A stretch of DNA of 64,000 nt from Pseudomonadota bacterium. Its GTDB lineage: Bacteria; Desulfobacterota; Binatia; Binatales; Binataceae. Shown here in pieces: positions 26,688 to 36,544 of the stretch. The notes beneath the pieces are model-generated. The model was given only the letters and a program-made list of their open reading frames with translations, searched no databases and was not told the DNA's origin. The position numbers and the translations under genes were made by a program. The stretch spans positions 113,109 to 177,108 of the forward strand of contig JAJPIL010000009.1 in NCBI GenBank assembly GCA_021324755.1. Reading direction: 5' to 3'. Within the stretch, counting starts at the first letter, position 1; each line of letters starts with the position of its first letter.

Positions 26688-28541
26688 TCAGGAAGAAATT
26701 TCGTCCACAGACTTATGTTCCAGCGCCTGTTTGATCGCCCGGTCCATAATTCGATGGGCGAAGGGAGTGGTGAGCTCGTTGAGCTCGTCCGTCAACCGCT
26801 TGATAGTCTCTCTGTCGGCACCCTCGTCAAGGGCAGCGCGCAGCTTCTGTGCTACCGCCTCTGCTTGGCTCCGCTCTTCGGGCTCGATCAAGTCCGGAAA
26901 TTCGTTGAGCTGTTTAGCGAAGGCGTTTAGAATCTGCTCGGCCTCGGTGCGGGCCACGATACGTAAGCGCTCTTCGATATCTTGCTCGCCGTAATCAATC
27001 GCCTCCTCAAGCATTCGCTCGATTTCCTCTTCGGTCAGGCCGTAGCTTGGTTTGACTTCGACCGAATGCTCGAGTCCTGTGCGCTCATCTCTGGCGGTCA
27101 CGTTGAGGATACCGTTGGCGTCGATCATGAAGGTTACTTCGATTCGTGGCACGCCAGCCGGCTGCGGCGGGATCGGGCCAAGTTTGAAACGCGCAAGGCT
27201 GCGGCAATCACGAGCGAGCTCGCGCTCTCCTTGCAACACGTGAATATCGACGAAAGTCTGATTATCGACGGCGGTCGTAAACCGCTCCTTTACACTGGTC
27301 GGTATGGTCGTATTGCGATGGATAAGACGTTCCATCACGCCACCCATCGCCTCGATCCCCAGTGACAAAGGCACAACATCAAGCAGCAGCACGTCGTCTC
27401 GCTTGCCCATCAGCACACCCGCCTGGACTGCCGCCCCCATCGCAACCACCAAATCCGGATCGAGCGAGCAAAGCGGTTTTCGTCCGAACAACTCTTCGAC
27501 CGCTCGCTGAACCAGCGGAACTCGGGTGGCTCCTCCGACAAGCACTACCGCGTCAATCTCTCCTGGCGCGACGCCCGCGTCCTTGAGCGCCATCGAACAT
27601 CGCTCGATTGTCCGGTCAACCAGCGGCTTTATCCTGCGCTCGAACTCCTCACGGCTCACTACTCGCTCGATTCGCGTGCCGTCGAGCTCGAGCTCAACTT
27701 TCGAAACCATCTCGGCACTGAGCCGCCGCTTGCAACTTTCGGCGGCAGCCCGAATCAACGGCCAAAACCGACGATCATGCGCTAGGCTTTCTGGCAGTCC
27801 CTCGGTGATAAACTCGGCAAGCGCCTGATCCATGTCGTCGCCGCCCAGATGTGTATCACCGTTCGTGGCCAGAACTTCAAAGATTCCCTCCTTGATGCTC
27901 AAAATAGAAATGTCGAAGGTTCCGCCGCCAAGGTCGTACACGGCGACCTTACCGCTTGCCATCTCGCCCAGACCGTAGGCCAGCGACGCCGCGGTCGGTT
28001 CGTTCAGCAACCGCACGACCTCGAGGCCCGCAAGCCGACCGGCATCCTTGGTTGCTTGGCGCTGAGCGTCGTTAAAGTATGCGGGAACAGTTATAACCAC
28101 CCGCTCGACTTTCTCGCCGAGCGCGGCCTCAGCCCGGCTCTTAAGAGCGCGCAAAATGTCGGCTGAAATTTGAGGCGGAGTATAGACACGCTCACCGACC
28201 CGGAACTTAACCACGGGCCCACTTAATTCGGCAAAGGAATAGCGTCGGCGCTCTTCAGGGGCAAGTTCGTCTCCCCCCAGCCCCATGTAGCGCTTGACCG
28301 AGCGAATCACGACAACCTTATTTTCGTCGCTGCCGGCCGAGGCTTCACTTTGACTAAACTCCTGCTCAAGTTCCACCGCTCGCTGGCCGACAGCCAAGGT
28401 TCCGTTTGGCCCTAGCGCAACCACGGAAGGGAGAAGCAACGCACCGGTTTGAGGGTCTGGGATGATCCGGGGTTTCCCTTCTTCCATGACCGCGATAAGA
28501 CTGTTGGTAGTGCCGAGATCGATTCCGAAAATTCGACTCAT
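26688..28541 (-). CDS. hscA: Fe-S protein assembly chaperone HscA (Hsp70 family)
   Basis: [77 protein letters not shown] context. Confidence 0.96.
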   Translation of the reverse strand: MSRIFGIDLGTTNSLIAVMEEGKPRIIPDPQTGALLLPSVVALGPNGTLAVGQRAVELEQEFSQSEASAGSDENKVVVIRSVKRYMGLGGDELAPEERRRYSFAELSGPVVKFRVGERVYTPPQISADILRALKSRAEAALGEKVERVVITVPAYFNDAQRQATKDAGRLAGLEVVRLLNEPTAASLAYGLGEMASGKVAVYDLGGGTFDISILSIKEGIFEVLATNGDTHLGGDDMDQALAEFITEGLPESLAHDRRFWPLIRAAAESCKRRLSAEMVSKVELELDGTRIERVVSREEFERRIKPLVDRTIERCSMALKDAGVAPGEIDAVVLVGGATRVPLVQRAVEELFGRKPLCSLDPDLVVAMGAAVQAGVLMGKRDDVLLLDVVPLSLGIEAMGGVMERLIHRNTTIPTSVKERFTTAVDNQTFVDIHVLQGERELARDCRSLARFKLGPIPPQPAGVPRIEVTFMIDANGILNVTARDERTGLEHSVEVKPSYGLTEEEIERMLEEAIDYGEQDIEERLRIVARTEAEQILNAFAKQLNEFPDLIEPEERSQAEAVAQKLRAALDEGADRETIKRLTDELNELTTPFAHRIMDRAIKQALEHKSVDEISS

Positions 28542-28667
28542 ATGCGAAGCAAACCTTCTTTGGATTTAACCCAGCGCTTGAGCTTGGCCCGAAGGCTGGT
28601 AGGGAACGATATGTTCGGGCAAGGCCTTTTTCTGGCTTGCGCCCCCGGCGCTAGCCCCAAAGAAAGG

Positions 28668-29309
28668 CTAGCGCGGAACCGACGGTTCTATCTCGCGATC
28701 GATATCGCGCAACAACGTACGCAGATAGGCTATTCGAGACAAAAGCGCCTTGAGCTCAGCGAGAAGTTCTGCCTGACTGGCGCTCTTTTGGTCCCATTTC
28801 GCAAAGTTTGCCACAAGCTGTTCGCGCGCCTGGTCCATCTCGCGTTGGGCGGCCTCGCGGCTTTGAGCGATAGTTTCTAAAAGCGATTGCCGCGAAGATG
28901 GCTCCTCAGTATCGCGAAGCTCGGCCAGTTGCTCTTGTACCTCGAAAACGAGAGCCGCAAGCTCGGAAGGCACCTGTTTGTTGTCCTCGGCCAGCTTCGT
29001 ACCGTGAAGTTCAAGCCAATAGAGGCCACGGCTTACCGGATCCCGCAAGGTGCGATAAGCGCGTGTAACAAGCGCGGTGCTTTTTAGACTGGCCTCGCGA
29101 ACTTCTTGAGGACTATTGGCAAAGCGGTCAGGATGAATTCGCCGACTTATCTCGTGGTATATCCGCTCAAGCTCAGCTGGTTCAAGCGACAAACGACGCT
29201 CGAGACCGAGAGCGGCAAACAGGTCAAGGTCGACCGGCAAAGGACCCGTGCATTGCTCGCACACGATTTTTTCGCTTTGTTCGCAGCCGCATGAGGGGCA
29301 GCGTATCAT
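28668..29309 (-). CDS. hscB: co-chaperone HscB with N-terminal Cys-rich zinc-ribbon-like segment
   Basis: J-domain with HPD (EISRRIHPDRFANSPQEVREASLK); MIRCPSCGCEQSEKIVCEQC N-terminus. Confidence 0.93.
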   Translation of the reverse strand: MIRCPSCGCEQSEKIVCEQCTGPLPVDLDLFAALGLERRLSLEPAELERIYHEISRRIHPDRFANSPQEVREASLKSTALVTRAYRTLRDPVSRGLYWLELHGTKLAEDNKQVPSELAALVFEVQEQLAELRDTEEPSSRQSLLETIAQSREAAQREMDQAREQLVANFAKWDQKSASQAELLAELKALLSRIAYLRTLLRDIDREIEPSVPR

Positions 29310-29355
29310 AAAACAAAACGGTCAGGCCCCAGGACCTGCCGATCCCACTTAAGCC

Positions 29356-29673
29356 CTAAACGGAGAACGACTCGCCACAGCCGCAAGAGCGCTTAACGTT
29401 AGGGTTCACTAACCGAAAACCCGCCGACATAAGCTCTTCGGCGTAATCCAGAATCGAGCCGTTCAAGTAGAGAAAGCTCTTTTTGTCGACAATCAACCGA
29501 GCACCGTCGTGCTCAAAAACCCTGTCACGCTCTCCCGGTTGGTCGATCTCCATGCGGTACTGCAAGCCGGAGCATCCTCCACCGACGACCTTGACTCTAA
29601 GGCCGGAGCCTGGCGCTCTATCGGCGGTAAGCGCCTTTATCTTTTGAACAGCGCTCTCCGACAACGAAATCAT
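29356..29673 (-). CDS. iscA: A-type Fe-S carrier (IscA/ErpA family)
   Basis: VVGGGCSGLQYRM ... NPNVKRSCGCGESF conserved Cys pattern. Confidence 0.94.
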   Translation of the reverse strand: MISLSESAVQKIKALTADRAPGSGLRVKVVGGGCSGLQYRMEIDQPGERDRVFEHDGARLIVDKKSFLYLNGSILDYAEELMSAGFRLVNPNVKRSCGCGESFSV

Positions 29674-29697
29674 ACGCCGAACAGAAGCTGCGAAACG

Positions 29698-30111
29698 TTA
29701 AGCGGCCTCCTCCTTTTTCTCAGCTGGCTTGATTCCCTTTCGCTTCTGCCAGTCCGCTATAGCGGCCTTGATCGCGTCCTCGGCAAGCACCGAACAGTGT
29801 ATTTTTACCGGTGGCAGATTCAGTTCTTGAACAATTACACTGTTCTTTATCGCCAAAGCCTCTTCAATTCGCTTGCCTTTGACTAGCTCGGTCACATAGC
29901 TCGAGCTTGCAATTGCGCTGCCACAGCCGAAGGTCTTGAACCGAGCATCCTCGATAACTCCGTCGTCGTTGATCTTCAGCTGCAGCTTCATCACGTCGCC
30001 ACATTCGGGCGCGCCCACGATCCCCGTTCCAACGTTGGGCTCATCCTTGGGGAAGCTCCCCATATTACGAGGATTCTTGTAGTGGTCGATAACCTTGCTT
30101 GAATATGCCAT
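29698..30111 (-). CDS. iscU: Fe-S scaffold IscU
   Basis: YSSKVIDHYKNPRNMGSFPKDEPNVGTGIVGAPECGDVMKLQLKI, FKTFGCGSAIASSS, LPPVKIHCSVLAEDAIKAAI. Confidence 0.97.
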   Translation of the reverse strand: MAYSSKVIDHYKNPRNMGSFPKDEPNVGTGIVGAPECGDVMKLQLKINDDGVIEDARFKTFGCGSAIASSSYVTELVKGKRIEEALAIKNSVIVQELNLPPVKIHCSVLAEDAIKAAIADWQKRKGIKPAEKKEEAA

Positions 30112-30157
30112 ACGTCTACCCCTGCCTAAATTCGGTGGTCAAAACAATAGAACAATG

Positions 30158-31378
30158 TTAGTCGCGTCGCCAGGCCACGCTCTTCAGGTCGATACCTTCT
30201 TTGGCCATTTCGTAAAGCGGCGACATATCGCGCAACCGATTGACCTCCTGAGCGACTCGCTCGACCACGTAATCGACCTCCTCTTCGGTGTTGAACCGAC
30301 CAAGGCCGAAACGGATCGAGCTGTGCGCCAGCTCATCGTCGATGCCCAAAGCACGGATTACGTAGGATGGCTCGAGAGTGGCCGAGGTACAAGCTGAACC
30401 GGAGCTCACCGCCACTTCGCTGATTCCCATCAGCAACGACTCACCTTCGACGTAGGCGAAGCTCAAATTAAGGTTCCCCGGCAAACGCTCGGTCGGATGA
30501 CCGTTCAAGTAGACCTCATCTAGCCGCTCAAAGATGCCCGCCTGCAAACGGTTGCGCAAATCGGTCAACCGCTGCATCTCTTCCGCCATCTCCTGGCCGG
30601 CGATCTCGCATGCCGCGCCAAATCCGACAATACCCGGAACATTAAGCGTTCCCGACCGCAGACCGCGCTCATGCCCACCGCCATCGATCAGCGGTGTCAG
30701 GCGCACGCGCGGCCCCTTCGACCGCACATAGAGAGCACCTACACCTTTCGGACCGTAAAGCTTGTGGGCCGAAAGCGACATCAAGTCGATCCCGCATTTT
30801 TCAACGTCGACGGGCACGTGTCCGACCGCCTGAGTAGCGTCACAATGGAAAATAACGCCTTTCTCCTTGGCTATTTTGCCAATCTCGGCGATCGGATGAA
30901 TCGTCCCGATCTCGTTATTGGCGAACATAATAGAGATAAGCACGGTCTTATCCGTTATCGCCTTGCGCACGTCGTCGGGATCGACCATCCCGTACTTGTC
31001 TACAGGCAAATAAGTGACGACCGCTTTTCCAGCGCGCTCAAGCGCCTTGCAGCTATCCAAAACCGCCTTGTGCTCGGTAACGCAAGTGATGACGTGGTTG
31101 CCCTTTTCCTTGTAAAACTCGACCACGCCCTTTATCGCCATGTTATCGGACTCGGTTGCGCCGCTGGTGAAAATAATCTCCTTGGGCTTAGCGTTAATAA
31201 GCGCGGCGATCTGCGCCCGAGCCTTGTCGACCGCCTCTTCGGCTTCCCAGCCAAAACTATGGTTTCGGCTGGCAGCATTACCGAATTTGGTCGTCAAATA
31301 CGGCATCATCGCCTCCAGCACCCTCGGATCGAGTGGTGTGGTGGCATGATTGTCCATGTAAATAGGTAGCTTTACCAT
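30158..31378 (-). CDS. iscS: cysteine desulfurase IscS
   Basis: [59 protein letters not shown]. Confidence 0.98.
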   Translation of the reverse strand: MVKLPIYMDNHATTPLDPRVLEAMMPYLTTKFGNAASRNHSFGWEAEEAVDKARAQIAALINAKPKEIIFTSGATESDNMAIKGVVEFYKEKGNHVITCVTEHKAVLDSCKALERAGKAVVTYLPVDKYGMVDPDDVRKAITDKTVLISIMFANNEIGTIHPIAEIGKIAKEKGVIFHCDATQAVGHVPVDVEKCGIDLMSLSAHKLYGPKGVGALYVRSKGPRVRLTPLIDGGGHERGLRSGTLNVPGIVGFGAACEIAGQEMAEEMQRLTDLRNRLQAGIFERLDEVYLNGHPTERLPGNLNLSFAYVEGESLLMGISEVAVSSGSACTSATLEPSYVIRALGIDDELAHSSIRFGLGRFNTEEEVDYVVERVAQEVNRLRDMSPLYEMAKEGIDLKSVAWRRD

Positions 31379-31707
31379 CTTGTCCGTTACCTCTTGCTGG
31401 GCGTTTTGTAGCGGCCAGAATTAGTCGACCTATTTGGTATACTATTCTTACCTACCCGTCCTGTCAAGGATAACTTAAACCTCTTCAAATATGAGTTTGG
31501 GCCGTCTAGCCAGGCGGCAGGTCTTAACAAGAGCTCGTCCGCTTAATTAATCGCAGCACTCATTTGATTAAGGCTGCAAAACTACTTTCTCAAGACCTAG
31601 ACCTCTCGCGCTTAAGGCATGACGGCCGCTTTGCGCAACTCAAACGGACGCAAGCTTATACTTAAATGACTACGCAACAGCAAACGAAAGCTTTTAACTC
31701 AGCCAGA

Positions 31708-32055
31708 TCAAGCGCTTTTCGCGGGCATAGTGAGCTCATAGAGTTTTTTCTCTGCTCGCCACGACTTCAGTGCCGCTTCCCGCAGTCGTTCAAAGTCTCG
31801 GCTGACATGCTCGCCGATTCGGGCCAACACTTCCGACAACTCATCCCCCTCCCGCACGGCTGCCCATGCTCCGAGCAGTCGGCAGACGAACCCTAAACGC
31901 TCGAGGCCCTCTTTATGTTCGAGAACGATAGGCAACACCAACGCGTCGGATTCCTGGCGAGGCTTGTCACCGAGTTTTAGCGCATACAGTCCCCGTCCCG
32001 TCTTGAGCAATAGCTCTTGAGCAAGTACGTCGGCCATAACTAGCGTCGGGCGCAA
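31708..32055 (-). CDS. hypothetical protein downstream of secF
   Basis: 115 aa, same strand, 12 nt after the secF stop. Confidence 0.65.
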   Translation of the reverse strand: MRPTLVMADVLAQELLLKTGRGLYALKLGDKPRQESDALVLPIVLEHKEGLERLGFVCRLLGAWAAVREGDELSEVLARIGEHVSRDFERLREAALKSWRAEKKLYELTMPAKSA

Positions 32056-32067
32056 CTCTCCACTCTC

Positions 32068-32997
32068 TTAGGCAGCCCGTGACAGCGCTTGAGAGCGAAT
32101 ACGTTGCTCCCAAAAGAGCACCACCGGGCTCGCGATGAAAATCGACGAATAGGTTCCGGTAATAAAGCCTACGAGCAGGGTGAAGGCGGACGGGCGAAGA
32201 ATCGGACCGCCCAGCACCAGCAGCACTATCAGCACGGCGATTGCGGTACCAGAGGTGAGGATCGTTCGGGAGAGAGTTTCATTGATCGCACGGTTCATGA
32301 TCGAAGCCAAACTCTCGCGCCGACGTACCATCGCGTCCTCTCTGATGCGGTCGGACACGATAATCGTGTCATGGACTGAGTAACCTATAACCGTCAGCAA
32401 AGCGGCCAAAGTGGTGAGGTCGAACTGTAATTGAGTCACTACCAGCGCGCCTACCACCACCAACACGTCGTGAATCAACGCGATAACAGCACCAGCGCCG
32501 AAGCTCCAGCTGACTTTGCGAAACCGTATCGCGATAAACGTGCCCATGAACAAGGTAGCGACTATCACCGCCCCAAAAGCGTCGCGCCTGAGGTTTCGGC
32601 CCACTTTGGCCCCAACGCTTTCGACGCGCACGACTTGGCTTTTACCCGCGCCGAGCTTCCGATCGAGAACGCGCTGTACCTCTCTGCCTAAGCTCCCCAT
32701 GTTCTCCACTTTGCCGAAGCGCACCAAATACTCACGTCCGCTGCGGCCGAAATCCTGAACGGTGACATCGCTCAGTCTCAACTGGTCCAGCGCGCTACGA
32801 ATCGTATTTGGTGAAACCGGCGCGGCAAGTCGCACTTGAACCACGGAGCCACCGGCAAAGTCGACGCCGTAATTAAGCCCCACTACCATCAGCAACACCA
32901 AAGCCACCACATTGATAACTGTGGACAGCGCGACAAAAAACTTACGTTTTCCAACAAAATCAAGATTGATATCGGGTGGAATTAGCTGAAGCGACAT
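32068..32997 (-). CDS. secF: protein translocase subunit SecF
   Basis: LNYGVDFAGGSVVQVRL, LAALLTVIGYSVHDTIIVSDRIRE, SRTILTSGTAIAVLIVLLVLGG. Confidence 0.96.
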   Translation of the reverse strand: MSLQLIPPDINLDFVGKRKFFVALSTVINVVALVLLMVVGLNYGVDFAGGSVVQVRLAAPVSPNTIRSALDQLRLSDVTVQDFGRSGREYLVRFGKVENMGSLGREVQRVLDRKLGAGKSQVVRVESVGAKVGRNLRRDAFGAVIVATLFMGTFIAIRFRKVSWSFGAGAVIALIHDVLVVVGALVVTQLQFDLTTLAALLTVIGYSVHDTIIVSDRIREDAMVRRRESLASIMNRAINETLSRTILTSGTAIAVLIVLLVLGGPILRPSAFTLLVGFITGTYSSIFIASPVVLFWEQRIRSQALSRAA

Positions 32998-33224
32998 AGA
33001 TTATTTCCTGTTTCCTTGTCAGTATAACTTTTCCCCTCGCCAAAGCTAACTTCCTACTATCCATGTCCACTTGCGCGAAAGAGCATCAACGAGCGCACAA
33101 GCTAAACGCCTGCAGTAAGCCGTAGAATGGCTTACCCATGTGCAAAACTGTGCGGAAACCAGGAGTTTGTGCTCCACCAGCACCGAGCAAAGTATTTTTA
33201 CTCGAGCTGATGTTAACCGAACTT

Positions 33225-34421
33225 TCAAGCTCCAGCAGACTTATACGTAAAATCGCGCCTGTAGACTACGAAGTTGCTGGTTACGCGCCCGCCGAGCTTT
33301 TCGGCCGTCTTACGAGAGGGCCAGTTATCATCCAGCACGAGCGTATAACCCGCATACTTCATCGCCCGCTTAGCCATCGCTAGAAATGACTCGGCGGCCA
33401 TCGCAAGGTTGACCGTCCGTCCGCGCCAGCTTTCGATCACTCCGATGTTTATCAAGGCGCCCCTGCTGCCGCCGCCACGTTCTGCGGCGAGCTTGAATCC
33501 GGGCCGAATTCGCGCCAATGCCAAGCTCAAATCGGGCAGCGCGAAGACGACGCCGACCGCCTCGCCTTGCGCCACCGCCACAACCGACAAGTCGGCGACT
33601 TCCGTGGCCTCCAGTGGAGCAAGAGTGGGACGCACTTCCTCGTGCGCAACGGGATTCCATCCCCAGTGCTTGGCGAAGGCCGCATTGGTCACCGTCGTCC
33701 ACGCCTCGATGGCCTTATTGAATCCGTACCGGCGCCAACTGAGCACCTCGAATCCGTAGCTCGGCGCAGCGCTGACAATCGCCCGATAGCGCTCGAGGAT
33801 CGGCTCGGTCAGCGCGATCGTGTAGTCGACCATGCCTTTTTCCGTGTAGAAGCCCGCATTTTTGAAGTACGAATGGTAATAGTCCGGGGTGGAGCGTAGT
33901 AAAAACGAAGGGAACCCCTCGTAGTTGTCGATCGCGTACGGGTAGTCGAGAAAGGTCGCAAACCCGCTTCGGGCTGCTTGTGCGCCCCGCTCTTGCAGCC
34001 AGCGACACGCCTCGTCAAGCATCGCAACAACGCTTTCCGTTTCGTTCGGCAAGGCTTCGAAATGAATTAGATGACCCAGCCTTTCGTTCCAATGCCGCTG
34101 GTAGCGGTAGTTGATCACGGCGCTCACGCGGGCCACGACTTTACCGCCGTGTTTGACCCAAAATGGGCTGATCTCAAGACTAGACGAGATGGGCGCCCGA
34201 CCTCTCAAAAGCTCGACTTCGCCCCGTATATCTGGCGGCCACCATGCAATCCGGGCAGAGTAGACTTGGTGGGGAAAAGCCGCAAATTGTTCTAGCTCGG
34301 CGGGCGTTCTCGGACGTTCGACCTGTATTTTATCCACACCCACCCTAAGTCTCCCAAAAAGCCCAAGCTTGCAATCGGCCCGGTCAGGCAGTGGAATAAT
34401 GCGACAAGAAACGGCCCGCAA
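33225..34421 (-). CDS. GNAT-family acyltransferase-like (YghO-like), start uncertain
   Basis: PRTPAELEQFAAFPHQVY...FDYP-type pattern (GFATFLDYPYAIDNYEGFPSFLLRSTPDYYHSYFKNAGFYTEKGMVDY); ESWRGRTVNLAMAAESFLAMAKRAMKYAGYTLVLDDNWPSRKTAEKLGG. Confidence 0.8.
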   Translation of the reverse strand: MRAVSCRIIPLPDRADCKLGLFGRLRVGVDKIQVERPRTPAELEQFAAFPHQVYSARIAWWPPDIRGEVELLRGRAPISSSLEISPFWVKHGGKVVARVSAVINYRYQRHWNERLGHLIHFEALPNETESVVAMLDEACRWLQERGAQAARSGFATFLDYPYAIDNYEGFPSFLLRSTPDYYHSYFKNAGFYTEKGMVDYTIALTEPILERYRAIVSAAPSYGFEVLSWRRYGFNKAIEAWTTVTNAAFAKHWGWNPVAHEEVRPTLAPLEATEVADLSVVAVAQGEAVGVVFALPDLSLALARIRPGFKLAAERGGGSRGALINIGVIESWRGRTVNLAMAAESFLAMAKRAMKYAGYTLVLDDNWPSRKTAEKLGGRVTSNFVVYRRDFTYKSAGA

Positions 34422-34478
34422 AAAGGTCCGAGAAGGGCGGGGTCGCCTGCGTCCTAAGCTTCCTCACACGTTAGCGCG

Positions 34479-35351
34479 TCAGCAAAGACCCGCCTCGCTC
34501 ATCACTGAACGTACGCGCTCGGCACAAATTGGGGAGAGCGGCGTCAGTGGAAGCCGCACCTCAGCCGTGCACTTGCCGAGCAAGGAGGCGGCAAACTTAA
34601 CCGGAATAGGATTCGTTTCCACGAACATCGCGCGCATCAAGGGAAGCAACCTATAGTGGAGCTCCCGCGCCCGTGCGAAATCGCCCGCCAATGCGCTATC
34701 GACCAGTTCGCGCATCGCGGCAGGTACGATGTTGGCGATCACCGAGACAACGCCTTTGGCGCCCAACGCTATGAGCGGCAACGTCAATGAATCGTCGCCC
34801 GACAGGATCACAAACCTGTCGCCACAAAGCCGCCGGATATCGGAGGCTTGCTCCATCGAACCGGAAGACTCTTTGACACCGACGATTTGTTTTATCTCGG
34901 CCAGGCGCGCCATCGTTTCGGGCAATATGTTGGACGCAGTTCGCCCCGGAATGTTGTACACAAGCAAAGGCAAATCGACCGCCTGCGCTACTGCTTTATA
35001 GTGTTGAAAGATCCCCTCCTGCGTCGGCTTGTTGTAGTAAGGCGAAATCAAGAGCGCTCCGTCCGCCCCGCACTGGCGCGCAAAAGCGGTCAAGCGAATA
35101 GCTTCGGCGGTCGAGTTCGACCCAGTGCCTGCGATCACCGGCACTCGACGGCGCACTTGCTCGACCGCTACCTTGATAAGACGTTCATGTTCACCGTGGG
35201 TCAAAGTAGCTGACTCTCCTGTGGAGCCGCAAGGCACAATTCCCTGGACTCCACTTTGGATCTGCCACTCGATGAGCTCGCGAAATGCCCGCTCATCGAT
35301 TTCACCGTTCTTAAACGGCGTGATGACTGCAGAAAGCGTGCCGGTAAACAT
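34479..35351 (-). CDS. dapA: 4-hydroxy-tetrahydrodipicolinate synthase
   Basis: GTLSAVITPFKNGEIDERAF, GIVPCGSTGESATLTHGEH, LLVYNIPGRTASNI, VGVKESSG; SD GGAGGAAG. Confidence 0.98.
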   Translation of the reverse strand: MFTGTLSAVITPFKNGEIDERAFRELIEWQIQSGVQGIVPCGSTGESATLTHGEHERLIKVAVEQVRRRVPVIAGTGSNSTAEAIRLTAFARQCGADGALLISPYYNKPTQEGIFQHYKAVAQAVDLPLLVYNIPGRTASNILPETMARLAEIKQIVGVKESSGSMEQASDIRRLCGDRFVILSGDDSLTLPLIALGAKGVVSVIANIVPAAMRELVDSALAGDFARARELHYRLLPLMRAMFVETNPIPVKFAASLLGKCTAEVRLPLTPLSPICAERVRSVMSEAGLC

Positions 35352-35626
35352 CGGGGCTTCCTCCCACTCTAGCCGTTGTGCTCTAAGTTACGCTCGCAAA
35401 CAAGCTCGCTCACCAAGGCCTGGGTCACTGCTCGATTCTGCGCGACGCTTCGATCAGGAAACTCCCTCTCGGCTGTCGGCTTACCTGCTGCGAAAAAGAC
35501 CCATCCAGAAGCTCCTTCGATCCGGTAGCCACTTGCTTTATGGTTTGTCGGCGGTACGAAAAAAGCCAATCCACGGCGCGAAAACCGCTTTGAAATTTCT
35601 CACCTATAACAAGCCAAAGCTCAGGG

Positions 35627-36517
35627 CTACGCAGCTACCAGCTCATTATCCATGACGTCGACCTCGCCGCGAAAGACCTCGATCGCCTCTCCGGTCATCA
35701 GCACATGATCTTTGAGTTCGCCGTCCTCACACCATTCGATTTCGAGCTTCCCGCCCGGCAACTCTACTGTTGCCCTGCGTTGCGCGCGACCAGCCAGCGC
35801 CGCCGCTACAAGCGCGGCGCACGCTCCCGTACCGCAGGCTAAAGTTTCGCCTGAGCCTCGCTCCCACACTCGCAGCTTTAGGCGGTCGGGTCCACACACT
35901 TTCACAAACTCCGTGTTCACGCCTCGTGGGAAGAACGGATGGCGCTCGAATTGGCGACCGATGCGCGCAAATTCGCTCTCCGAGAGCGCGAAAATCGCAT
36001 CGTCGTCGACAAAGACCACGGCGTGCGGATTACCCATCGACACCGCAGTGACGCGGCTTGGAACTCCCTCGATTCCTAAGTCATAGTCCACGACCTGCCC
36101 GTCCGCTTTGGCCGGAATTTTTCGTGCTTCTAGGATGGGTTGTCCCATGTCGACCGTAACCGAGGTAATCGCGCCGTCGCCGGAAAAATTAAGCTTGACC
36201 GTTTTCACTCCGGCGTCGGTTTCGACCGAAATCGGGCTTTTGCGCGCGATCCCGCTTTGGTAGGCAAGCCGCGCAACGCACCGTATACCGTTGCCACACA
36301 TCTCGGCACGGCTTCCGTCTGCGTTGTAGATCTCCATTCGCAAATCGGCGACTTTCGAAGGCAAAAGAAGAATAAGCCCATCGGCGCCAATTCCAAAGCG
36401 CCGATTTGAAAGGCGACGGGCAAGGCGCTCTGGGTCGGCAAGCCTAAAATCGAAGGCAGCGACGTATATGTAATCGTTGCCGCATCCGTGCATTTTGACA
36501 AATTTAAGCGTTGCCAT
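35627..36517 (-). CDS. dapF: diaminopimelate epimerase
   Basis: KMHGCGNDYIYV, NADGSRAEMCGNGIRCVA, GNPHAVVFVDD, RGSGETLACGTGACAA. Confidence 0.98.
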   Translation of the reverse strand: MATLKFVKMHGCGNDYIYVAAFDFRLADPERLARRLSNRRFGIGADGLILLLPSKVADLRMEIYNADGSRAEMCGNGIRCVARLAYQSGIARKSPISVETDAGVKTVKLNFSGDGAITSVTVDMGQPILEARKIPAKADGQVVDYDLGIEGVPSRVTAVSMGNPHAVVFVDDDAIFALSESEFARIGRQFERHPFFPRGVNTEFVKVCGPDRLKLRVWERGSGETLACGTGACAALVAAALAGRAQRRATVELPGGKLEIEWCEDGELKDHVLMTGEAIEVFRGEVDVMDNELVAA

Positions 36518-36544
36518 CGGCTTCGTACCGCGGAAGGTGCCGAG

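Noticed and set aside
35369-35569. 66-aa minus ORF, and a 7-codon SD-preceded ORF (MGLFRSR, 35481-35504) upstream of dapA
   Set aside because: The 66-aa ORF needs a TTG start without SD. The 7-codon ORF contains no lysine codons, so it is not a convincing attenuator leader.
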